Assembly (NCBI GenBank): GCA_021464525.1
Contig: JADRCO010000108.1
Span: 1-53,324, forward strand
Reading direction: 5' to 3'
DNA from: Rhizophagus sp. LPA8_4_AMF
Lineage: Eukaryota > Glomeromycota > Glomeromycetes > Glomerales > Glomeraceae
Length of the DNA stretch: 53,324 nt
Below, piece by piece: positions 36,725 through 49,524 of this stretch. The notes under the pieces are model-generated. The model was given only the letters and a program-made list of their open reading frames with translations, made no database searches and had not been told where the DNA came from. Each line of letters starts with the position of its first letter. Within the stretch, counting starts at the first letter, position 1. The translations under genes were made by a program, and so were the position numbers.

Positions 36725-37455
36725 TAATGCAAAATATTTCTTTTAACGAATAATATTTAGCCAATAATTTTTTTTTTTTGAATTTCATTATATTATTTAA
36801 TACTAAAAATATGAAAAAAGACAATTAGATCTACTATTACTATACCTGAATACGTAAAGTACTTTTTAAATTATCAAAATTGGTATCCCGAAACTGATTT
36901 TTACAATAAAACAATATTTGCAAAGGGTACATATTAATAAAAATATTAATTGTTTAATACTTAATTTTTGCAATGTATTATTGCTAAAATTAAAAAATTA
37001 TTAATTTTTTACAATAAATCTATAATTTTGCGATATATTTTAAAAATTATTACAAAATATTACAATAATATTAACGTCTATAAAAAAAGTAATAAAAAAA
37101 AAAATAGTGTCAGGATAATGTCTTATTTTATTAATTGCCGCAAATTTTTTTTTTTTGTCATATTACATGGAATTTTTATGAATTTTACAAAATCCATAAA
37201 AATTCCATGAAATTAGTCCGAATTTTCATATTTTTATTAATGGTCACTTATTAAAATTATCAGGGTTTGATACATAATATTATTTCAAATTCTTATATAA
37301 TTCCATAAAATAAACCGATAAAAATCTGCATTGCATGTTGCACTATCATTTTATCGGTTAATTAATGATTTATAAAAGTTTAAAGTCACCTAATATTACC
37401 GTTATTTATAGGTGACAGTCACCCATAGTAAATTCAAAATTGGTGGGTGACCAAT

Positions 37456-38228
37456 GTAATATGTCTATGCTTTATACTTATGATGACCTATGTATTATGT
37501 TTATACTCTATAATTACCAGTTCGTATGATGATGCTTTAATGATAGGCTACAAAATTACAAATTAATGATTGATAGGCCACAAAAATTATGATAGGCTAC
37601 AAAAAATAATTATGATAATGTTACTAAAATTAAAAATTCTCAATTTCATTGGAGGATTATCTTATTTTTAATTTACTTAATTTATTTCTTCTTAAACTTT
37701 GTAACATTATTTATCTCGAAAGAAAAATTCTTTAATCAGTAATTAATAATGTTTGTTAAATAAAAAAGTTCTGATTAAGAATTATTGATTTGTTATGCAT
37801 ATATATTCACCATTCATCATAACTCATAAATATAAAGAATAGACATAATACAAAGGCATCATTATACGAACAGCAAGTAATAAGTAGAAACGTCATCGTA
37901 AGTATAAATCATAGGCATAATACATAGGCATCATTATAAGTATAAAGCATAGACATAATACTTGGAATACTTGGACCATCATAAGTAGACATAACAAATA
38001 GGCATCATTATACAAACGCCAAGTATAAAGCATAGATATAAACTTGGACCATCATAAGTAGACATAACAAATAGGCATCATTATACGAACACCAAGTATA
38101 AATCATAGACATAATACATAGACCATCATTAAGTAGACATAACAAATAGGCATCATCTCAAGTATGCATAACAAATAGGCATCATCATACGAATAAACAT
38201 AATACATAGGTATCATCATACGAATACC
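37456..38228. repeat. Inverted plus tandem repeat cluster (foldback-like)
   Basis: From about 37826 to 38228 there are seven direct occurrences of an AGGCATCAT-type core. Starts are near 37855, 37927, 38001, 38074, 38149, 38178 and 38209, giving a period of about 73 bp and then about 30 bp. An inverted copy of the unit lies at about 37456-37535: its reverse complement reads GCATCATCATACGAAC and then AAGTATAAAGCATAGACATA, as in the array. About 300 bp of AT-rich sequence separate the arms. A smaller GATAGGCTACAAAA tandem repeat sits at 37541-37600. Long inverted arms made of subrepeats are a feature of foldback transposons, but I cannot fix ends or a target duplication. Confidence 0.65.
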
Positions 38229-39252
38229 GCATATAATTTTGTTATCCACAAATCAAACATAATTTGTTATTTTGATTGGTTATCCTTATAAAAATTGCAT
38301 GAACGATCACGTCAAAAACTGCAAAAACTTATAATGGATAATTTAAACCAACTAATAATCTATCGTGCTCTCTATTGATAATCATCTAATAATTAATTCA
38401 ATTCAAGTTATAAAAGTATAACTGTATGTACAAGTCAAGTAACAATTATAATTAAATTTTATAAGTTATAATAACTTTCGCTATCAATGATTGATACAGT
38501 ATATACTTTATATACTTGATATATTTTTATAATTATTCATTAGTATTCGTATTAAATGCGATAATCAACCCATCTTTAAAGTTGTTTCCCATCTAAATAA
38601 TACATTTTTAATCATTTCAATACATGTAATTTTATTATTCTTTCCCCTTACCTTTTAATTAATTACAAATAGTAACACCAGGGGGATGATTACTGGATTT
38701 GGCTTTTTCTAATAAGTTCAGGGGTACTTTGTTCAGTTACCATAAAAAGTGCAACTTTTTTTAAACCGGTGGGAATTTAAAAATGGACTCAATCTTCTAT
38801 TAAAAGATCTTTTTCCGATTAGTTTATAATTTTAAAAAGATAAAGTTCAAGATTTAATTAACCTTGTTAAGTCGGTAAAAACTTTTCAAAGAATTGGAAT
38901 TTCGGGGTTAAAAATAAAATTTTTTTTTTTTTTGGGCCAATTTTAGAATAGATTAAAAAAAGAATTTTTTTAGAACAATTCGAATAATTTCGAATAATTT
39001 AAAAGAATGACAATTTAAAAAAAAAAAAAAAAGGATTAACAATAAGTAAACAATAATAATAAGAACGTAAATAATAGGAATAAAAAACTCTTTTTTTTTT
39101 TTTAAAAGAAAAAAATAATTAGTAAAATGAAAACTGAAAATGTTTCATATACATATTTTCTAAAAAAATTAAAAGTTTCCCTTTCTCTTTTTTTTTTATT
39201 AATTTGATTTGATTCGTATAAAAGAATACTTTTTTTTTTTTTGATTTTGATT

Positions 39253-39379
39253 TTCAAATTTAGAATACACGGTAGTTTAATTTAATATTCAAATTTAGAA
39301 TACACGGTAGTTTAATTTAATATTCATATTTAGAATACACGGTAGTTTAATTTAATATTCAAATTTAGAATACACGGTA
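39253..39379. repeat. 35-bp minisatellite
   Basis: Three full copies and one partial copy of a 35-bp unit (TTCAAATTTAGAATACACGG plus GTAGTTTAATTTAATA-type end). The unit starts at 39253, 39288, 39323 and 39358, and copies are almost identical. Confidence 0.85.
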
Positions 39380-41104
39380 TTTAAAAAAAAAAAAAAAGAA
39401 GACTTTAAAAAATATGAAACAATTATTTTAATTAAAAGTACATCATCATATTATTTCATATAATTACGTATTTTAATGGTTAATCAATTTTCACCTTATA
39501 GGTTTTTTTGTTTATCAATAACAACTCCGCTTTTTTTTTTCTTATGCAATGCACAATTTTTTCGTACAAATGTCGTACATTTCTACATTTCTCGTAAGAA
39601 ATGTTTTTTTTCATTCTTCCATTTTTTTTACAAATTAAAATTAAGGTTCAAAAATAACTAAAAAAAAAAAAAAGGATCAAAACAAATATGCGAGTTCATT
39701 GTAACATTTTTTTAATTGTCCACTGTTAAAATGCTGAATGATAAAATAATAATATAATTAAAAATAAAATAGAAAGATTAATAGAATATTATCTTTAAAG
39801 GATCCTTTTTAAATTAAACTAAAAAAAAAAAATCCTCTTTTTTAAATTAAAAAAAAGGCTAAAAAAAAAAAAATATATATCTCCTTTTAAAAATTATCCT
39901 TTTTTAAATTAAATTAAAAAAAAAAAAAATGAACTCATATTCTTTCAAAAAAATATTCTTTTAAAAAATATCCTTTTAAAAAAAAAATGCATTCTAAATT
40001 AATCGCGTTATTCAATGAAAGAATAACCATATCGATAAATACTGTATTAATAAAAAAGAATTTTTATAAATTTAAAATAAAATTAAAAAAAATGGACAAT
40101 AACAATAATAATTAAACAATATAAATAATATAAATAAAAATAATTAAAAATAATTTAACGTTTTTTTTTTTGATTTCAAATTTTAAAAATTCCGACCAAC
40201 CCAAATTTACACAAAAAAAAAAAAAACCCGAAGGGAAAATCTATTAAATTTATTTAAAGTAAACACTGTAAAACACTTTGATTAGAAAATTGATTGTTTA
40301 CAAAAAAAACTGTTTACCGCATTTCTGGGTATTATTTTTACATTTTGCTAAAAATAAATTTTTTTATGTCATCTATTTTATTTATATTTAGATTTTCAAT
40401 GGTACGATGCTACGATTGTACGAATGAAGATTGAATCATAATATTGAAAACACCAATCAAAATCTTTGCTTTCAAAAAAGCTTAAAAAATTTTTTTAATC
40501 AGGTTTAGATCCGGTAATTTTTCCATATTCATATATTCGTATGTGGGAAAGTAATTTAAATGACAAGATTGATTTGATCGCATCAAAAAATTTGGGAAAA
40601 GATTATTATTATTTATTTATTTATTTATTTTTCGGTGAAACTTGAATACTTTTGAAAAAAAAAAGAAAAAACTATTTACAAGAAAAGAATGTGATAAAAA
40701 AAAAAAATATTTATATTAAAGAAAAAGAAAAGAGAAAAAATAAAGAATTTTTTTGTTCAAAGTGACAAAAAAAGTGATATTGAATTGTTCAATTCAATCT
40801 TTTAAATTATTAATTATTTCTAAACTAGAATAATGCAAATCAAAAAATTCGTCTCTTTTAAAATAAAATAAAATAAAGAAAAAGTATATTACAAGTAATT
40901 TTTACTAAGAAAAATTTTTTTTGATAAATTATAAATAATAAAAAGGTTATATTAAATTAATGTAAGACAGACTCTCTTTTCGATTTATGTTGAGTCTGAC
41001 TTCTCTTTTTGAGAAAAGATTTTGATTTTGATTTTCAAAAAAAGATATAATTTCATGATATGATTTCATCAACATCTTGAAATCTTATTATTTATCTATT
41101 TTTT

Positions 41105-43614
41105 CTAAAAAAATGCGGTTTTGGGTGGTGATCTGCCTAATGGCTCAACACCTTCCATATCCATTATTTCCTCTCTTTTCCTGGAAATGGGTTCGGTCAT
41201 TGCACCACTATTTGGACCACAATTTCTTTTAAATCCTAGTACATCTTCTTCTATTCTCATTAATTCTGCAACAAATCCAATATTTGGACTAATATTATTT
41301 CTACGTTCCATAACATAATCATATGCGTGTTTCAATGACCAATGACGCGCTTTAATTAAATATGCTAAAACTGCTGTTACTGATCGCGATTTTCCTGCTC
41401 TACAGTGAACGTATATTGGTGTTTTATCTTCTTGTGCACGTTCTGTTAAATGATAAAAAAAAATTCTTTAATTACAACTTTTATAAAATTTTATAAAATT
41501 TTTTGAAAATATTAAAACAAATTACTTACCAATAAAGTTTACAGCGATTTTTAAACCTTTTTCAACATCTTCTTCAATAGAATCTTTAATATTTAACTTT
41601 AAGTAGCGATCGAATTTTTCTTTTAATTGTAAAGAATCTTCACATTCAAAAGCCATATTTAAAATCCTCTTTACACCTTTATCTTCAAGTTGTTTAACTT
41701 CATCCTCTTTTGAAATTTCAGGTCCAAGGAATAGAAATCCTGGAATTATAGTTGAAACTTCAAATGCAATCTCAGGATGTGTTACAGGAGGTGGAGTGTC
41801 AAGTGACGAATCATCAGAAAAGTCATGTACTCCATATGATGCGGTTGGATAAAATGATAATTCACCTGGAAAAAAAAAAAAAAAAATATTATAATTAACT
41901 TATGATGATAATTTTTTTTTTTTAACAGAATTATATATATATATACATATATAAACTTACCATGTTTACCATTACAAGTTGGTGTTAATATATGTTGTAA
42001 ACCGTTTGAAGGGCGACGTCCACGTGGAATTTCAGCCTGCTTTGTTCCACAAGTTTCTAATGGAGTTGGTGGTTGTAATTGTAATTGTGGAGGTGATTGT
42101 TTTTGTTGTTGATATGGTTGTTGTTGTGATGGTGGTTGAAAATGTTGTGTATTTATTTCTAAACTAGGTTGTTTTACACTTTTTTTACGTCTAAGAGAAC
42201 TTCTCTCAGTATTTACAGAAAATAAAGAATCTCTACGAACTAAATTTGGACCTTGTTGATCTTGACCTTCACATTCCATTAAAGTACTATCATCATTTTT
42301 TTCTTTATCAGACATTGAACCTACATCATTAACAATAAATTCACCTCTTTGATCCCATGATCTAAAAGCTTCAAAACCTCCTTTAAGCCAATAAACTCTA
42401 CCCCTAGGTAATTCATTTATTTCATCAATACTTTCATTTGAATTATTTGTATAATAACTTGACATGGCTCTTTCTAAAACATTTAATAAGGTCCAACTTG
42501 GACTAATTTTATCATTTTCATCCATCATTTCATCAAAAATTATTATATCATGATAATATTTACCACCATCTTCATTTATTATATCTAAATAATTATCTTT
42601 ACCTTCAGGAGTTGTTATAAAAGAATCCAAAGAAAAATTACTCATATTACCACGACGATATCTCTTAATTAAAAGAGTTGGTAAATTGACATTAAAAGAA
42701 TCACGAATATGTTCATTTTGATATAAAGATAAATTACGAACATCTATTAAAATTGGTTTTGGTAATCTATATGGTTTAATTATATTACCATTATTTTCAT
42801 CATAATAACAAGAGAAATTTTCATCTTCAAATTTAGCACTATTAGAACAAGATTCTCTTAACCTTTCAGCAAGTTCAGAAGGTAAAATTGGTAAAGCTTT
42901 TCTACAAGAAGTATAAGATTTTTGTTGTTGTTTAAGTTTTCCATTCGATTTACAAAAACGAAAAGAATTTTTTGAATTATTTGTAGGAGATTGAGAAACA
43001 GTGATAGTATTATTACTACCAGCAGCGGCAGCAGCGGCGGCAGCAGCAGCAGCGGCTACCACATTAGTAGTAGAATTATTAGTAGGACTTTCAGAACGTT
43101 TACGAATTGATCCACTACTACCTTTTCTATATAATAATTTAGGAGATTTTGGTGGTTTTGGAGATTGAGGGGAAGGAGAAAGTTTAGGAGAAGAAGATTT
43201 TTGATGATGAAGATTATTATTATTTGAAAGAGATTTTTGAAATTTTAATAAAGTCATTGAAGAAGATTTACGAGCAGTAATTGTAGTACGTTGAAAAGCA
43301 GCAGTTAAAGCAGATATTGGTTTAAGAACGAATCTTTTAGTTGGACTTTGAGGAGTTTTAGGAGATTGTTGTTGTTCCAATAAATATGAATCAGATTTTG
43401 AAGGACTAACAGGAGAACGAGAAATTAAAATAGAAGGAGTAGGAATTATAACTGGAGCAGGTAATTTTGATAAACGTCTTTTACGATAGCCTGTAAGTTT
43501 AAAAGTGTTATCTAAAAAACCACCTCCTTTTTCCATTGTATTTAAGGGACCTTCACTTTCAAAATTTTGACGTGTTAAACCTATTGTTGACTGTTTCGTT
43601 GTAGTTGAATTCAT
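41105..43614 (-). CDS. MAP-kinase-phosphatase-like protein: rhodanese domain plus dual-specificity phosphatase
   Basis: 775 residues from three exons, 43614-41961, 41865-41530 and 41442-41105. Such enzymes dephosphorylate Thr and Tyr of MAP kinases. Residues 1-240 are a basic Ser/Pro/Asn-rich region with many SP sites and a run of 12 Ala (187-198). Residues about 286-420 form a rhodanese-like domain: PILIDVRNLSLYQNEHIRDS with FNVNLPTLLIKR, ending VYWLKGGFEAFRSW. The loop that would carry the rhodanese catalytic Cys reads IIIFDEMMDEN, so that domain is probably a docking module as in animal MKPs. After a Gln/Pro-rich linker comes the phosphatase domain (about 590-740): FLFLGPEISK, general acid D646 in LNIKDSIEED, and the P-loop VHCRAGKSRS with C677 and R683. 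The SP-rich head may be a MAP kinase substrate (inference). The target kinase is unknown. Confidence 0.92.
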
Positions 43615-43708
43615 AATAATTTTTATATTATGATGATATTATTATTATATAATATATTACGTATTATTAAAATAATCGAGTTTTTTATTATTGTTATTTT
43701 TTTTTTTT

Positions 43709-43750
<42 letters not shown>

Positions 43751-46185
43751 AAAAGTTTCAAAAAAAAAATTTTTTTTAATTATATATATATATTATAAAT
43801 TGATACGTGTTTGATGAAAAAAAAATAAAAATAAAGAAGAATAGTAAAAAATATTAAACTATAACTGTATATATATATAAAAAAAAAAAAATTTTTATTT
43901 ATATATAGTAATATAAAAAAAAAAAAAAAAAAAAACAGGGTATGTATGCCAAGGTAATTTCTGAAAAAATTGTAGGGTATATTTATTGTTTTTATAATAC
44001 TTTTTCCGAATAGTCCAGTTTATTCGAAAAACAAAAATAGCATATACTAATATTAATTTAGTAGATTAATATTTATAAATATAATTATTTATAACTCATT
44101 TGACGTAAATAGTACGAAAAAACCTATTACACAAGAAGCGAGAACGTGCTCGGGTAATCGGGTTGGGTGATGCAAGGAATCGTATTACCATGTGTTATAT
44201 TTTAAGCTATTATGATACTAATCATATTTATATATGAATTATAAAATAAAAATAACGACCAATTAAATTATTAAGAAATTATTATTAAAGAATAACTCCC
44301 TAAAATAAAGAAACCTTTTTTTTTTACTATGGGAAATAATTGAACCTGTTTTAAAACATGTAAAAAAAAAAAAGAGATTTTATAAAAGATCTTGCATATT
44401 AAATAACATTGGTAGGATTTATAAAGACAATTTTGGTCATTTGACAGATGCCATTATTAAAAAAATGGGGAAATTATTAGTTAAAATTTAGTAAAAACCT
44501 AGTGAAAAGGGCGTATAATAAAAGCAGCCCAAAAATATAAAAATACCTGTTTAAATAAAAGAATAACTAAAAATAACTCCAAAAAAAATCATACAACAAT
44601 CAGAATGCCCACAATTGCCAAGTTTTAATAAAAAAATTTCTTTTTTCTCATAATAACAAACACTTTCAGATAATTGATTTGACAAATTAAAAGGCTTAGT
44701 AAACATTTGAATTTCTTTATCTCTTTTAGATCTGTGCATTCATTCCTTTAAGGGAGACTTTCACAATATTTCCAATCAAAAAAGTCATTTTCCGCAAGAA
44801 AATTGAATGATGCTTAGACGTATAAATAAACATTAAATTTTACATGTTTGAATTTTATTGGAAGTTTACACGTTATAAAACTTGATTATTCCATCTTTTT
44901 TTTTTTTTTTCTTTCTTTTGGAGGATAATTTTAGTCATTATTTTTATACCAATGTTTACTATTTATAATTTAGAGTTGAAAGGGGAAATTAATTAAATTT
45001 TCTCTTTATATTACAGATTACGAATGCTACATTGCAGGTTGAATAATAATTACAATAATACAATGAACAGATAAATATATAATATATAATAAATATATGT
45101 ATAACGTAAATATGCATGAACTTGCCTATATTTTAATTTTAGGTTAGGTTTTCCGTATAATTATAATTGATATAATTAGAGTTTTATGTTATATGTTTTT
45201 TTTTTTTTATGTAATTATTTAAAAATAGTTTTTATAAATAATAAATATTATAAAAATAATTATTCTTTTTTATTCGGAAAACTCCAGTGAATCGGAATAA
45301 TATTTTTAATTGTCATCAATGCACAGTATGTTTCAAAATTTTTAGGTCCATAAATTTTGGGACTTCAAATTTCTTTGCTCATCTGGTCGATCTTTCAATG
45401 TTAATATTAGTAATTACGTGTTATAATGTGTTATAATGTAATTTTACGAATTATTATTTGATCTTTTGGGGTTCTCAACTTTTATATCAGACCTACCTTT
45501 AGCTTTAACCCTCGAGTTTTTTTACGCCCTATTTTATAATCTGATTTAACCATATAGGATTGACAAGAAATCCTACATTTACTAATTTAGTTCATAATCT
45601 TTGTACTTACCTTGTTTAGCATTGCGTCACCTTTTGCACTACCCAGTTTGATCAAAATACCGAAGAATGTTTCTTTCAAATCAAGAGAAGAAAGGACTTG
45701 GGGACTTGGCAGGATAATATTTATCATATTGATCTCTCGCATAATTATTTTTAATAACATTTAATAACGTGGTTTTAACCAATAATGTGTTTTTTTTTTC
45801 CTATTTGAGGAAATGATTTCCTATTTTTTTTCAAAATAGGATAAATAATTCTGGGGAAATCGATTATTTTGTTTCGGATTCTTCCGAATTAGTATTAATT
45901 TGATCGTTAATTTATAACAAACATGTAGGAGGATCATAAGGACTTTTTGTTCCTTTTTTTCTTCCGAAAATAGTAGAAAATTTCTTTATTGAAATTTCTA
46001 ATTTTTTGATAATCTTTTTTTAACAAAAATGCTAACGATCGGACATCGGGGTAAATAAACTTAAAACGGTTTTCTAATATTATATTTATTTTTTTCTTGT
46101 TTGAAAAGGGCTAAATTTTTTTGAAACATTGTCACATTGATACACTATTGATACCGAGTTATTTCTACTGATAATAATGTGACAA

Positions 46186-46333
46186 TATGTGTGTGTAATA
46201 GTGTTTGTGTTATTAGTTTGTGACTTTGTGTGTATAATATGTATAGTTTGTGTGTAATGTATGTGTAATGTGTGAAAAACATTGTGAATTATTTTGTATA
46301 TTTTGTTATATATATATATATATATATATATAT
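46186..46333. repeat. GT-rich stretch followed by (TA)n microsatellite
   Basis: Positions 46186-46275 are rich in TGTGTG/TAATGTG on the plus strand, and 46307-46333 is an uninterrupted TA run. Such alternating purine-pyrimidine DNA can adopt unusual structure. Otherwise it is a simple repeat. Confidence 0.7.
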
Positions 46334-46353
46334 TTTATATATGACGAAAATGA

Positions 46354-46375
46354 GGCGAAATTTAGATATTTCGCC
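46354..46375. other. Perfect inverted repeat
   Basis: GGCGAAAT, a 6-base loop, then ATTTCGCC. A third half-site, TTTTCGCCC, follows at about 46393. It could be a paired binding site or a tiny hairpin; no function is assigned. Confidence 0.5.
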
Positions 46376-47164
46376 CAAATGTCATATTCGGTATTTTCGC
46401 CCAAATTTTCAAATTAAGTTAATGTTATGATAATGAGTAAATTTTTTGTTAATATTTTCCTAATATTGTATCATTTTTAATATATGATTTTTGAAAATTT
46501 CCATAGTTAAGTACCATATATAGTATGTGAAAAATAATTTCCTAATTCTAATTGTTTCGATAGTCCGTGATTTTAATGATGATTGATTTTCATCATATTA
46601 TTATAATTTTAGCTTGTCTTCTTCCGATCAAAAAAATAAAAAAAATATTCATATGCAAAAAAATTAACTAAATATTTATGTAATGGTCTGAATTTCCTCA
46701 ATTATTTCCTTTTTTTCATTTCTTTTTAATAGGTTGATCATTTTAATATGGAAAAACATCTTCGTTTATTAAGTTTTTATTTTAGCTTTTTTTCCCGTGT
46801 TTTACATTTAATTGACTAAAGACATGAGAGATTTGAATTTTTTTTTTCCATTTAAATTTTCACTAATAAAATTATTTTTCCCACGTATTTATTATTATTT
46901 ACATTGTTCCGATTAGAATGGTAAAAAAAATAGCTTTAATAACGCTAAATTTTGAATATTATTCCGTATATGAAGATAGGGGTATCGGATAGCGTTATCC
47001 GGTATTAACCGTGCTGTACAGTGAATAACTTTTCCAAATATCAAAAAGTTTTTTTTTTTTGAAACTGAGTAAAATTTGAAATTCGAGGTATTCCTACTTT
47101 TAGGGTTACAACTTACAATTGCAGGGTAACTCAAATTTATGTTGGGGAGTTTATTGAGTTTATC

Positions 47165-47255
47165 AACTTTTGAACTTTTGAATTTTTGAACTTGAACTTT
47201 TGAATGTTTGAGCTTTTGAATGTTTGAATGTTTGAACTTATGGATGTTTGAACTT
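47165..47255. repeat. Short TTTTGAAC/GTTTGAAT tandem repeat
   Basis: About ten imperfect copies of an 8-9 bp unit in 90 bp. Confidence 0.65.
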
Positions 47256-47520
47256 ATGATAATGCTACTTCATTGAGCTAATACTGTATACATCAGGAAG
47301 TTGGATCAAATCGGAACTGAACCTTTGATTTACCAGACTTGAGTCTGGAACGGATTATTATAGAACATTAATCGATTTATTTTCAATATATCGTTGGATG
47401 AGTCCCGGTTTATACATGCTCTTGATATTTTGATGATGTAAATATCAAACATCCGACTGTAAATTTCATAATAATCATATTACTGCGCAAATTTTCAAAG
47501 CTGTAATTTAATTGAGGTAT

Positions 47521-47670
47521 TAATTAAAATATAATTAAAATATTATTAAAATATTATTATAATTAAAATATTATAATTAAAATATTACAATTAAAATATT
47601 ATAGTTAAAATATTACGATTAAAATATTATAATAAAATATTATAAAATATTATTGTAATTAAATATTATA
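47521..47670. repeat. AT tandem repeat (unit about 14 bp)
   Basis: Roughly ten imperfect copies of TTAAAATATTATAA. Confidence 0.7.
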
Positions 47671-49524
47671 AAGATTGAAATCCTTCAATAATCGTATAAT
47701 ATAATGAACAAAGAATTTCGTACAAGGAATTTCGTATTATAAGTGTACATAGTTGACATTAAAGGTCAGTAGATTTATTGTGTTTCATCTCCGGAGACCG
47801 GACTATATTTGAGTATCGTGGGATCAGCACTCGAACATTGTTTCATTATACTAAAGGAGGTTTTTTAAGTTTCAAATATGATACCATATCTATGTTCCGT
47901 AGTACAACAGCATCGTTTCTGAGTGATGAATTTTGGACTTGTCAAATTAATCAATTAAGTATCTTTCTTATAAAGTGAAACAATCAATTCCAAAGTATAT
48001 TTATATATTGTTGAATTAAAAAGAAATTGCTCACAATAAATTTGGTTGTTCATCGGTTTTATAAAAATCTCCTGTTTCCAATTATAACTTTATTACAATA
48101 AATTCATCAGTAACTCAGTATATTTCATAACTTTTAGTTTCGAAATACAAAATAATTAAGTTTAATTATCAAATTAGAAATCAATTATCAAATATAGCAA
48201 ACCTTTTTAATTAAGATAATTAAGTTATATTCCATTTGTATTTGTATAACTAAATAATAATAGAATTATAATAATAGAATTAATTCTTATTATATCCCCT
48301 TAAACTTTATGAAATAATACTATTTATAACCTGAAAGAATCTTGAGTCATGTGATTTTTTTTTTTGTCTGAATACGTTTATGGCCAGAAAAAGATTTATG
48401 AATTATGTCTCACCCATTTTAGTCTTTTTTTTTTTATTTGTAAACCATTTAAAAAAAATTAGGTTCCACAAGAGAAATTTTTTTGTAATTATGAATCCAT
48501 AACAAAATAATTCCGAGGTTTTTAGGGGGGTTTTTGGTAGAGTTGTGACCACTTTGCTCACAATTTAAGAAATTCGTTGCTTAATGCGGGTAAAAAGATC
48601 TTGTATCACCAGTACGATTTGTTGCGCAAACTTCGACTGCACAACACGTCTTATAGATTTATTCTTGTTTGGATCGATGATAAGTACTTGTAGTTTTATA
48701 TATTGTAAATGTGGAAAAAAGAGTTCTATGTAAAATTGTAGATTTTAATGAATTCTACAAAATAAAATAGTTTATTAAAATTTAATTACTAAATGGTAAG
48801 ATAATTGCAATAAACCAAAAAAAATAATAAATTAAATATTAATTCAATTATAAATTCTATGTTAACATTTAGAGTTCTATAATTAACCCTCTTATTATTC
48901 CAAAAAAAATGCTAAAAATATGCAAATTGATATCTTAAATTTAACATTAATAAATTAATATATCATAAAATTGTTTTATATTGGCTAATAAGCATTATAT
49001 ACTATATAAGAATTTTGTATTTACATTTACATCTCAGAAAGTTTATTTTTATTATTTTTATTTTAGAATTATCTTTATATGATTAAAAATCATTTTGAAA
49101 ATTGATATCTGAAAAAATCATTATTTATTAATTAATAATAGAAGTAAATGTTTATTTTTTTTTTTTTTATTTTAATAATTTTAACTTTTATCATTTTTTT
49201 TTTTTTTTTCCTTTTTTCTTTAATCAATTCAAATAATTATAATTATAATTTTTAATATAAATTCACTGTTTCCACATGTAAATAAATTTAAGAAAAAACA
49301 AAAATTAATACTACTTTTATTTTTATCAATTTTAACAATTACAGACTTTATTTCTTTTTCCTAATCGATCCTATCCAACTATTTGAAAAATCAATCTTAT
49401 ACGATCTTTATTTTTTTTTCCCTAACCAATTTTATACTTCCTTTAATTCGACTTGATTCTTTTTTTTTTTTATTCTTTCTTTTAATCCTCACAACCTCAA
49501 TTTTTTCCTTTCTTCTTTAAAATA

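Larger units (their letters stand above)
31976..41104. other. 9.1-kb gene-poor, repeat-bearing region
   Basis: I find no supported gene in this stretch; open frames are short, AT-biased and lack domains. It holds many long poly-A/T tracts, several tandem duplications, one pogo-type MITE and an inverted/tandem repeat cluster, each listed separately. A slightly GC-richer patch at 35880-36020 is rich in small hairpins. The first few hundred bases should contain the promoter of the voltage-sensor/vWA gene, and 40950-41104 the 3' flank of the phosphatase gene. Confidence 0.5.
43615..49524. other. 5.9-kb gene-poor spacer
   Basis: Upstream of the phosphatase gene lie extreme A-runs (about 43711-43747 and 43915-43935) and TA runs. 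The rest is AT-rich without a supported gene; short frames at 44551-44739, 46913-47134 and 47778-47978 have no family features. Small repeats and hairpins are listed separately. The last few hundred bases (49140-49524), with long T/C-rich tracts, should be the promoter of the following plus-strand gene. Confidence 0.45.

Noticed and set aside
37826-38228. CRISPR-like spaced repeat array
   Set aside because: The spacers are themselves repeated copies, the period is irregular (about 73 then 30 bp), there are no cas genes, and the context is a eukaryotic nuclear genome. It is a satellite or foldback repeat.
39476-39661. 61-codon plus-strand frame, Phe rich
   Set aside because: T-rich DNA gives Phe/Leu strings by chance; no domain or conserved motif.
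44004-45300. Possible 1.3-kb element with ends CCGAATAGTCCAGTTTATTC and CCGATTCACTGGAGTTTTCC (the latter on the other strand)
   Set aside because: The ends match only loosely with gaps, there is no target duplication and no coding remnant between them.
47778-47978. 66-codon plus-strand frame
   Set aside because: No ATG at the listed start, no family motif, and isolated in AT-rich spacer.
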